From an uncultured Lachnospiraceae bacterium (GTDB lineage: Bacteria > Bacillota > Clostridia > Lachnospirales > Lachnospiraceae), in the NCBI GenBank assembly GCA_910578175.1, contig CAJTPF010000005.1, positions 58,328 to 76,276 on the forward strand: a stretch of 17,949 nucleotides of DNA. The letters are read 5' to 3'. Of the stretch, positions 1 through 5,781 are shown one piece after another. Position 1 is the first letter of the stretch, and each line of letters begins with the position of its first letter. The translations under genes and the position numbers were made by a program. Under the pieces are notes generated by a model, which did not search any database, had not been told where the DNA came from, and was given only the letters and a program-made list of their open reading frames with translations.

Positions 1-55
1 GAAATTACTTGAAAATTTCTGATTCATTATTAATAATAGAAAGAAGGCGTTCGTT

Positions 56-850
56 ATGAAAATCGGATTTATCGGAATGGGTAACATGGGATATGCCATG
101 CTGAAGGGGGTATTAAATATCTTCTCCAAAGAAGACCTGGTATTTGCAGATTCCAATATGTCCAGAGCAATTCAGGTCAGTCAGGAAACAGGAGTGCAAT
201 ATGTGGAATCCAATGCAGAGTGTGCCAACAGTGCAAAATATCTGATATTAGCGGTAAAGCCTCAGTATTACACGCAGGTATTAAAGAATATTGAAAATAT
301 AGTAAGGCCGGAACATGTAATCATTTCTATTGCTCCTGGCATAACCATTGATTATTTGCAGAGCGTACTGGGAACAGATAAACGAATCGTCAGGGCTATG
401 CCGAATACCCCGGCTCTGCTGGGTTGCGGAATGACGGGGATCAGTTATGAGGCGGGACTGTTTGAGTTTTCGGAGCAGGAAATAATCGGAAAAATATTTT
501 CTTCTTTTGGAAAATTCAGAATTGTTGAAGAACGGTATATGAGCGCCGTTACCTGTGTCAGCGGAAGTTCACCTGCTTATGTATACATGTTTATTGAGGC
601 GTTGGCTGACGGCGCCGTAAAATACGGTATTCCAAGGGATGCCGCCTATGAAATGGCAGCGCAGGCAGTGATGGGTTCTGCGAAGATGGTACTGGAGACG
701 AAAGAGCATCCGGGAAAATTAAAAGATCAGGTATGTTCGCCGGCAGGAACAACGATCGCAGGAGTGGCTGCATTGGAAGAATACGGATTCAGAAATGCAG
801 TCCTGAAGGCAACCGATGCCTGTTATGATAAAGCAGAACATATGAAATAA
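56..850 (+). CDS. proC: Pyrroline-5-carboxylate reductase
   Basis: Catalyses the last step of proline synthesis, the NAD(P)H-dependent reduction of 1-pyrroline-5-carboxylate to L-proline, in the cytoplasm. The 264-residue product is close to the usual length of about 265-280. The N-terminus carries a Rossmann dinucleotide motif GMGNMG (residues 7-12). The C-terminal half has the family's all-alpha dimerisation region, including SGSSPAYVYMFIEALADG and, later, HPGKLKDQVCSPAGTTIAG. The last motif is more often SPGGTT in the family, so Ala for Gly is a mild variant. The start ATG follows a good Shine-Dalgarno (AAGAAGG, 41-47). No promoter is visible in the 55 bases upstream, so it may lie outside the window. 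The gene precedes the Nudix gene by 47 bases on the same strand, so co-transcription is possible but not shown. Confidence 0.96.
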   Translation: MKIGFIGMGNMGYAMLKGVLNIFSKEDLVFADSNMSRAIQVSQETGVQYVESNAECANSAKYLILAVKPQYYTQVLKNIENIVRPEHVIISIAPGITIDYLQSVLGTDKRIVRAMPNTPALLGCGMTGISYEAGLFEFSEQEIIGKIFSSFGKFRIVEERYMSAVTCVSGSSPAYVYMFIEALADGAVKYGIPRDAAYEMAAQAVMGSAKMVLETKEHPGKLKDQVCSPAGTTIAGVAALEEYGFRNAVLKATDACYDKAEHMK

Positions 851-897
851 GCATATGTTAAAGTGTGAATTTAATATTGTAAAGGAAAAACACAGAT

Positions 898-1446
898 GTG
901 TTGTATGATGATATGGAAAAATATAATCGTGAAAAAAGAGAATTAGTGTATCAGGGTTCTATCATAAGTGTATATCGGGATTCTGTCCGGGTACCCAACG
1001 GAAATCTGGCAAAGTGGGATTTTATCGGACATAAGGGAGCTGCCGCTGCGTTGCCTGTAACGGCAGAAGGAAAAATATTACTGGTAAAACAGTGGAGAAA
1101 TGCTTTAGACAGGTTCACCTATGAAATTCCGGCCGGGGGCAAAGAGGGATTTGACGAGCCGATGATAGAATGTGCGGCGAGAGAGTTGGAAGAGGAGACC
1201 GGATATAAGGCCGGTACTTTGGATTTTCTTCTGTCGCTGAAGACAACGGTTGCATTCTGTAATGAAAGGATTGATATATTTTTAGCCAGAAATCTGGTTT
1301 TAACAGGTCAGAACATGGATGAAGATGAAAATATTGAAGTGGTGGAATTTGAACTGAAGAAACTTCTGGAAATGATCCGGAACGGAGAATTACAGGATTC
1401 AAAAACCGTATCGGCCATATTGGCATATCAGGTCTATGAAAAGTAA
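898..1446 (+). CDS. nudF: Nudix hydrolase, ADP-ribose pyrophosphatase type (NudF-like)
   Basis: Predicted cytoplasmic Mg2+-dependent pyrophosphohydrolase that cleaves ADP-ribose or related ADP-sugars to AMP and a sugar phosphate. The Nudix box is complete at residues 81-103 (G-x5-E-x7-REUxEExGU, with core RELEEETGY), preceded by the ADPRase-type QWR and E-I-PAG segments. At 182 residues it has the normal family length. The start is uncertain: GTG 898 is used because an AAAGGA site (881-886) lies 11 bases upstream, but TTG 901 and ATG 913 are in frame and ATG 913 would also give a full domain. The neighbourhood nudF-spoIIM-xerD matches the order known from Bacillus subtilis, which supports the NudF assignment. 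The exact substrate is inferred from family and context. Confidence 0.9.
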   Translation: MLYDDMEKYNREKRELVYQGSIISVYRDSVRVPNGNLAKWDFIGHKGAAAALPVTAEGKILLVKQWRNALDRFTYEIPAGGKEGFDEPMIECAARELEEETGYKAGTLDFLLSLKTTVAFCNERIDIFLARNLVLTGQNMDEDENIEVVEFELKKLLEMIRNGELQDSKTVSAILAYQVYEK

Positions 1447-1481
1447 AGAAGATCATGCGGCAAGAATAATATAGCAGAAGA

Positions 1482-1526
1482 AAGCATATATTTGTTTAAC
1501 GGAAGGAGTTAGACAAATATATGCTT
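1482..1526 (+). promoter_or_regulatory. Hairpin presenting the spoIIM Shine-Dalgarno in its loop and burying the start codon
   Basis: Bases 1482-1500 pair with 1508-1526 in an uninterrupted 19-bp stem with a single G-U pair (1496/1512). The loop is GGAAGGA (1501-1507), the core of the spoIIM Shine-Dalgarno. The spoIIM ATG (1521-1523) lies within the 3' arm. Directly after the stem comes TTATTTT, so the same structure might also act as a weak terminator. The stem is mostly A-U, so its stability is moderate for its length. In DNA it is a large inverted repeat that a protein could bind. The structure is read directly from the sequence; any regulatory role is inferred. Confidence 0.7.
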
Positions 1527-2078
1527 ATTTTAAATTCAAGAAAAAAAATAACAGTCGCTGCATTATTTATTGCAGGAGTGGTGCTGGGAACCCTGTTATG
1601 TGGACAGATTATCGGATATTCGTCGGATAAGATCAATATATACGGAAATTTTGTTTTACGTACCCTGAAATATGAAAATATCAGTTCCGTAAACCTGTTA
1701 AAATACATAGCTGCCTATCGGATCAGGGAATTAATCGTGATCGCCGTTATCAGCATGACCTATGTGAAATCCGCTTTGTACGGCGTTTATGCCGGTTACG
1801 TGGGAATCCGCCTTGCAGTGTTGGTTTCCACGCTGACAATGATGAATAGGAAAATGGCTATACCGTGGTTTTTGTTGTTTAATATGCCTCATATGATTTT
1901 ATATGTAATAGCAGTTGTATGGCTGATCAATACTTCTCTGGACGGGAACAGGGAACAGATGATACGTGGAAGGAGAATCGGAATTGTAAAGTTGTGGGTT
2001 CTCATATGTATTTTGTACATATTAGGAATTTTGTCGGAAGTATTTATCAATCCTGTTTTAATAAATTTGTTAAAATAA
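1521..2078 (+). CDS. spoIIM: SpoIIM-like integral membrane protein (stage II sporulation protein M family)
   Basis: Multi-spanning membrane protein of 185 residues. In spore formers, SpoIIM works with SpoIID and SpoIIP in the complex that remodels septal peptidoglycan during forespore engulfment. Hydrophobic segments are visible at about residues 10-30, 70-105, 113-137 and 157-178, and the C-terminus ends with a family-like SEVFINPVLI stretch. Overall similarity is judged by layout rather than a sharp motif, and position strengthens the call: between nudF and xerD, as in Bacillus subtilis and many Clostridia. The ATG is preceded by GGAAGGAG (1501-1508) with a longish 12-base gap, and both are folded into the hairpin at 1482-1526. 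Presence of the gene suggests but does not prove that the organism sporulates. Confidence 0.78.
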   Translation: MLILNSRKKITVAALFIAGVVLGTLLCGQIIGYSSDKINIYGNFVLRTLKYENISSVNLLKYIAAYRIRELIVIAVISMTYVKSALYGVYAGYVGIRLAVLVSTLTMMNRKMAIPWFLLFNMPHMILYVIAVVWLINTSLDGNREQMIRGRRIGIVKLWVLICILYILGILSEVFINPVLINLLK

Positions 2079-2155
2079 CCAATATAAATTATCTGTATAA
2101 AATATTTTTTTATCAGATAGTCATAATAGAATTTTAAAAAAATAAATTATTTTGT

Positions 2156-2184
2156 TTGATTTTCTTATAAAAAGTATATATAAT
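2156..2184 (+). promoter_or_regulatory. Sigma-A-type promoter for xerD
   Basis: TTGATT (2156-2161), a 17-base spacer and a perfect TATAAT (2179-2184) lie in the AT-rich gap between spoIIM and xerD. Transcription would start near 2191, giving a leader of about 50 bases. xerD is therefore probably expressed independently of spoIIM. Confidence 0.75.
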
Positions 2185-2240
2185 GGTTATATTGATTGTA
2201 AATTATAAAAAGCAGTACAATTTAGAATTGAGGAAATGAT

Positions 2241-3125
2241 ATGGAAGAAACAGTTGAAAGGTACGTAAATTATTTACGAAATACGAAAAACGTATCCGAT
2301 AATACATTAACATCTTATAAGCGTGATCTGATTAAAATGATAATGCATTTTCAACGAATTGGAATTAAGGATGTACGAAAGATCAATTCAACCAATATTA
2401 ATTCATATATACTTGGATTGGAACGGGGGGGTTGTGCTTCTGCAACTATTTCCAGATATATTGCATCCATGAAATCATTTTTTCATTATTTATTGCAGAC
2501 AGGAGAGATGTCGGAAGATCCTACGCGATTGCTCAAGGCACCGGCGATAGAAAAACGGATACCAAATGTTCTGACGGTTACCCAGATCGACAATCTGCTA
2601 AGTCAGCCTTCCGGAGATCTCCCGAAAGAAATCCGTGACAAGGCAATGCTGGAACTTTTATATGCAACCGGAATCCGGGTGTCGGAACTGATCCGTTTGA
2701 AAGCAGAGGATGTGAATCTGAAGCTGGGATATATCATCTGCAGGGACAAAGCGAAAGAAAGAATCGTGCCTTTTGGTCTGACAGCCAAAAATTCGGTCTT
2801 ACGATATATAACGGAAGCCAGGGACAGGCTCTTGAAGGGACAGGAGACGGAGGCCCTGTTTGTAAACTGCTCAGGAAGACCTATGAGCAGACAGGGATTT
2901 TGGAAAATTGTCAAATCATATGGGGATAAAGCGGGAATCGAAGAGGATATTACCCCTCATACCCTTCGCCATTCCTTTGCATTGCATCTGGTGGAAAATG
3001 GGGCAGATTTGCGCGCGGTGCAGGAAATGATGGGTCATTCTGTGATTTCAACTACACAGGTATATGCCGATATGAAAAATACCAAGATTCGGGAAGAATA
3101 TAACAAGGCTCATCCCAGAAATTAA
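2241..3125 (+). CDS. xerD: Site-specific tyrosine recombinase XerD
   Basis: Tyrosine recombinase that, with a XerC partner, resolves chromosome dimers at dif near the terminus, normally activated by the FtsK/SpoIIIE translocase. The 294 residues match the usual length (about 295-300). Residues 1-90 are the SAM-like core-binding domain; from about residue 105 the catalytic domain follows. The catalytic set is visible: R146 (in YATGIRVSEL), K170 or K172, H240-x-x-R243 (TPHTLRHSF), H266 (MMGHS) and nucleophile Y275 (TTQVYADM). The C-terminal HPR ending is typical of XerD. The Shine-Dalgarno GAGGA (2230-2234) is 6 bases from the ATG. Context (nudF-spoIIM upstream, deoB beyond aroF) favours the housekeeping XerD over a mobile-element integrase. 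Confidence 0.95.
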   Translation: MEETVERYVNYLRNTKNVSDNTLTSYKRDLIKMIMHFQRIGIKDVRKINSTNINSYILGLERGGCASATISRYIASMKSFFHYLLQTGEMSEDPTRLLKAPAIEKRIPNVLTVTQIDNLLSQPSGDLPKEIRDKAMLELLYATGIRVSELIRLKAEDVNLKLGYIICRDKAKERIVPFGLTAKNSVLRYITEARDRLLKGQETEALFVNCSGRPMSRQGFWKIVKSYGDKAGIEEDITPHTLRHSFALHLVENGADLRAVQEMMGHSVISTTQVYADMKNTKIREEYNKAHPRN

Positions 3126-3144
3126 AAGAAGTGAATCAACATCA

Positions 3145-3183
3145 AAGCCGCCTGCTCCGGGGTATTGCCCGGGCTGGCGGCTT
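3145..3183. terminator. Strong GC-rich hairpin between convergent xerD and aroF
   Basis: AAGCCGCC (3145-3152) pairs with GGCGGCTT (3176-3183). Inside, GC (3154-3155) and CCGGG (3157-3161) pair with CCCGG (3168-3172) and GC (3173-3174) around a GTATTG loop. About 15 pairs form, nearly all G-C. Its place between two convergent genes fits a bidirectional transcription stop, but neither side has a proper U-tract, so termination is inferred. Confidence 0.45.
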
Positions 3184-3203
3184 CGTCAATGGTCTGCAGT
3201 ATC

Positions 3204-3236
3204 CTTTCAGCGGCTTGTCCTTCAGAACGCTGAAAG
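3204..3236. repeat. Second inverted repeat in the xerD-aroF gap
   Basis: CTTTCAGCG (3204-3212) and CGCTGAAAG (3228-3236) form a perfect 9-bp stem with a 15-base loop. The loop contains TTGTCCTT (3215-3222), which can instead pair perfectly with AAGGACAA (3253-3260). The second pairing crosses the first, so the two could coexist only as a pseudoknot. No U-tract follows. Confidence 0.5.
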
Positions 3237-3312
3237 ATCGTTTTCACAGGGCAAGGACAATGCTGCCCCTTCTTGAGTGTTTACATACATATTAGTGCCG
3301 GCATGATCAGTA

Positions 3313-4341
3313 TCACAATAAATCCGCAATATCGTAGATCAGACGTTCGGTCTGCTCCCAGCCAATACATGCATCGGTTATGGATTTTCCGTAAATACCT
3401 TCGCCGACTTTCTGATTGCCCGGTTCAATGTAGCTCTCTATCATCAGACCTTTTACGAATTGGCTGATGTCTGCAGAATGACGTCTGCTGTGCAGGATTT
3501 CTTTTGAGATCCGAATCTGTTCAATGTACTGTTTGGCGCTGTTTGAATGATTGGTGTCAATGATTACGGCTGGATTTGCCAGATTCAGTTCACCATACAT
3601 TTCATGTAAACGTATTAAATCTTCATAATGATAATTAGGGATACACTGGCCGTGTTTATTGACGGCGCCCCGGAGAATGGTATGGGTCAGAGGGTTACCG
3701 TCAGTTTTCACTTCCCATCCCCGGTATATAAAGGTATGTCCGGCCTGGGCGGCTATTACGGAATTCAGCATTACGGAAAAGTCACCGCTGGTGGGATTCT
3801 TCATCCCGGCAGGAATATCCATTCCGCTTACGGTTAAACGATGCTGCTGGTCTTCCACGGAACGGGCACCGATCGCTACATAAGATAAAATATCTGAAAA
3901 ATATCTGTAATTTTCGGGATATAGCATTTCGTCTGCCGCAGTTAATCCTGTTTCACTTATCACACGGATATGCATTTTACGGATTGCCAGCAGTCCGGCA
4001 AGCAAATCCGGTTTTTTTTCAGGGTCCGGCTGGTGAAGCATTCCTTTGTATCCCATACCTGTGGTACGCGGCTTGTTCGTATATATTCTTGGTATGATCA
4101 GGATATTTTCTTTTACTTTTTCCTGTACGCCGGCAAGCCTGGAAACATAGTCACATACGGCATCTTCATTATCGGCGGAACAAGGCCCGATAACGAGAAG
4201 AAATTTATTGGATTTACCGGTAAATATATCTTTTATCATCATGTCACGGTCTGCTTTGAGTTTGATCAGATTTTCCGGCAAAGGAAACTGCTCTTTAATC
4301 TCGGCAGGAGTCGGCATTTTTTTGATAAAATCAAAACTCAT
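3313..4341 (-). CDS. aroF: 3-deoxy-7-phosphoheptulonate (DAHP) synthase, class I AroF/G/H type
   Basis: Condenses phosphoenolpyruvate and erythrose-4-phosphate to DAHP, the first step of the shikimate pathway to aromatic amino acids. The 342-residue length fits the AroF/AroG/AroH class (about 350). Recognisable blocks are IGPCSADN (51-58), KPRTTGMGYKG (90-100), IGARSVEDQQHR (157-168), GMKNPTSGD (179-187), DTNHSNS (262-268), MIESYIEPGNQ (300-310) and YGKSITDACIGWE (317-329). The predicted metal ligands C54, H265, E302 and D323 are all present. The ATG follows a near-perfect Shine-Dalgarno (AAAGGAGGA on the minus strand, 4356-4348, 6 bases away). It is the only clear minus-strand gene and interrupts the xerD-deoB order. 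Which amino acid, if any, inhibits it cannot be judged from sequence alone. Confidence 0.95.
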   Translation of the reverse strand: MSFDFIKKMPTPAEIKEQFPLPENLIKLKADRDMMIKDIFTGKSNKFLLVIGPCSADNEDAVCDYVSRLAGVQEKVKENILIIPRIYTNKPRTTGMGYKGMLHQPDPEKKPDLLAGLLAIRKMHIRVISETGLTAADEMLYPENYRYFSDILSYVAIGARSVEDQQHRLTVSGMDIPAGMKNPTSGDFSVMLNSVIAAQAGHTFIYRGWEVKTDGNPLTHTILRGAVNKHGQCIPNYHYEDLIRLHEMYGELNLANPAVIIDTNHSNSAKQYIEQIRISKEILHSRRHSADISQFVKGLMIESYIEPGNQKVGEGIYGKSITDACIGWEQTERLIYDIADLL

Positions 4342-4373
4342 AAAAAATCCTCCTTTATTTAAACATAGAGAGT

Positions 4374-4402
4374 ATTATAAAATAAGATAATCAAACTTGC
4401 AA
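4374..4402 (-). promoter_or_regulatory. Sigma-A-type promoter for aroF
   Basis: On the minus strand, TTGCAA (4402-4397), a 17-base spacer and a perfect TATAAT (4379-4374) precede aroF. Transcription would start near 4367, leaving a leader of about 26 bases, too short for a T-box or riboswitch. The -35 box is inside a 14-bp palindrome (4393-4406). Confidence 0.75.
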
Positions 4403-4406
4403 GTTT
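4393..4406. promoter_or_regulatory. Perfect 14-bp palindrome over the aroF -35 box (candidate operator)
   Basis: AAACTTGCAAGTTT is a perfect palindrome centred between 4399 and 4400 that covers the aroF -35 hexamer. A dimeric repressor bound there would block the promoter. No regulator gene lies nearby, and a protein partner is not known, so function is inferred from position and symmetry. Confidence 0.4.
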
Positions 4407-4521
4407 TTTATATATTGGGATCACGGATAAATTCTACCCTTATATGTTTTTGAGATGCATTTTTTGTGTGCAGAGCCCCATGATTCCATGAACCGAAAAA
4501 TCGTTTTAAATGTATATTATT

Positions 4522-4550
4522 TTGACAAACGACTTAAAATAATGGATAAT
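4522..4550 (+). promoter_or_regulatory. Sigma-A-type promoter for the deoB operon
   Basis: A consensus TTGACA (4522-4527), a 17-base spacer and GATAAT (4545-4550) lie upstream of deoB. Transcription would begin near 4557, about 42 bases before the ATG. This start lies inside an in-frame upstream extension of deoB and argues against that extension being translated. Confidence 0.7.
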
Positions 4551-4598
4551 GGAACTAATTGGAAGTATTTGATTGAAATCGGAAAGGAAGGTAATCAT

Positions 4599-5771
4599 AT
4601 GGCTGGTATTAACCGAGTGATCTGGATCATTCTGGACAGTGTAGGAATGGGGGCGTTGCCGGATGCAGACCGGTTTGGGGATGAGGGAACCAATACGATT
4701 GCCCATGTATCTGCAAAGCATGGCGGTCTTAAAGTACCGAATATGGTACGGCTGGGACTGGGAAATATCGACGGGATGTTAGGGATTGAAAAGGAGAGCC
4801 GTCCCATCGGTTCTTATGGGAGAATGAAGGAAATTTCCAACGGAAAGGATACCACCATCGGACACTGGGAGATGATCGGAATATATTCACCGGTAAGATT
4901 TCCGACTTATCCTTATGGATTTCCTGAAAGCATTATGAATGAGTTTATTGAAAAAACCGGTATTCCCGGAATATTGGGAAACAAAACGGCTTCCGGTACA
5001 CAGATCATTCAGGAATTGGGCCGGGAACATATGGAAACGCGGAAACCGATCATTTATACTTCGGCAGACAGTGTATTTCAGATTGCATGCCATGAAGATA
5101 TCTATTCTCCGGAAGAACTGTATAAAATGTGTGAAACTGCCAGAAAAATTCTGAAGGGAAAGGATGAAGTAGCCAGAGTCATAGCCAGACCGTTTATCGG
5201 AAAAAGAACCTTTGAGCGGACGGCAAACCGGAGAGATTTTTCCAAACAGCCGGATAGGGATAATCTTCTTGTTAAAATGAAAGAAGCCGGACTGGATGTT
5301 ATTGGCGTAGGTAAGATCGAGGATATTTTTGCAGGTGCAGGAACGACGGAAGCGGTTCATACCAGAGATAATATGGATGGGATGAATCAGACGATGGCGT
5401 ATATGGAAAAAGAAAATAAAGGACTGATATTCACTAATCTGGTAGAGTTTGATTCAAAGTGGGGGCATAGAAATGATTTTGAGGGATATGCCGTGGGATT
5501 GGAAGAGTTCGACATCCGTCTGGGAGAACTGATGGAAGTAATGAAAGAAGATGACCTGTTGATCATCAATGCCGACCATGGCTGTGACCCTACGACAAAA
5601 GGCACCGACCACACCCGGGAATATGTCCCGCTGCTGGTATACGGAAAGAAACGGGGCAGTTCCGTGAATTTAGGGACCCGGGAAACTTTTGCAGATGTGG
5701 GACAGACGATTGCAGAAATATTTAAACTGGGAAAACTGCCCATTGGCACAAGTTTTTTAAGTGAAATATAA
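4599..5771 (+). CDS. deoB: Phosphopentomutase
   Basis: Interconverts (deoxy)ribose-1-phosphate and the 5-phosphate, linking nucleoside phosphorolysis to central carbon metabolism. With the ATG at 4599 the protein has 390 residues, the family norm. It belongs to the alkaline phosphatase superfamily. Expected residues are in place: D13 (ILDSVGMG), T85 as the phosphoryl acceptor (KDTTIGHWEM), and metal ligands D285, H290, D326, H327 and H338 (FDSKWGH, NADHGCD, TDHTRE). The reading frame is open further up to 4455, but the extension is not conserved-looking and contains the promoter. AAAGGAAGG (4583-4591) sits 7 bases before ATG 4599. The next gene, a pyrimidine-nucleoside phosphorylase, starts 10 bases after the stop, so the two form a salvage operon. 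Confidence 0.97.
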   Translation: MAGINRVIWIILDSVGMGALPDADRFGDEGTNTIAHVSAKHGGLKVPNMVRLGLGNIDGMLGIEKESRPIGSYGRMKEISNGKDTTIGHWEMIGIYSPVRFPTYPYGFPESIMNEFIEKTGIPGILGNKTASGTQIIQELGREHMETRKPIIYTSADSVFQIACHEDIYSPEELYKMCETARKILKGKDEVARVIARPFIGKRTFERTANRRDFSKQPDRDNLLVKMKEAGLDVIGVGKIEDIFAGAGTTEAVHTRDNMDGMNQTMAYMEKENKGLIFTNLVEFDSKWGHRNDFEGYAVGLEEFDIRLGELMEVMKEDDLLIINADHGCDPTTKGTDHTREYVPLLVYGKKRGSSVNLGTRETFADVGQTIAEIFKLGKLPIGTSFLSEI

Positions 5772-5781
5772 GGAATTCTGA

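Larger units (their letters stand above)
3122..3280 (-). other. Possible small reading frame or gene relic between xerD and aroF
   Basis: The minus strand is open for 52 codons here, ending at a TAA that overlaps the xerD stop. It contains a candidate GTG start at 3247-3245 (41 residues: a first residue, then KTIFQRSEGQAAERILQTID and a Pro/Gly/Thr-Pro turn before EQAALMLIHFF). The composition looks like an ordinary soluble helical protein, and the stretch is clearly more GC-rich than its flanks. No well-placed Shine-Dalgarno precedes the GTG: an AAGAAGGGG lies about 18 bases upstream. I do not recognise the family. It could be a small gene, the tail of a decayed gene, or chance, since the same bases form strong hairpins. 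An open frame this short is weak evidence on its own. Confidence 0.3.

Noticed and set aside
2241..3125. xerD as the integrase of a mobile element
   Set aside because: Length, C-terminus and synteny fit the housekeeping recombinase, and no attachment-site repeats or other element genes are nearby.
4342..4373. T-box or other attenuator in front of aroF
   Set aside because: The predicted leader is only about 26 bases, with no room for such a structure.
4455..4598. In-frame upstream extension of deoB (48 extra residues)
   Set aside because: A good promoter (4522-4550) lies inside it, a strong Shine-Dalgarno precedes ATG 4599, and the protein from 4599 has the exact family length and residue numbering.
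4887..5360. Long antisense open frame (157 codons) within deoB
   Set aside because: It is a mirror of a well-supported gene, has no recognisable domain and no upstream signals; other antisense frames over pdp and dacF were dismissed for the same reason.
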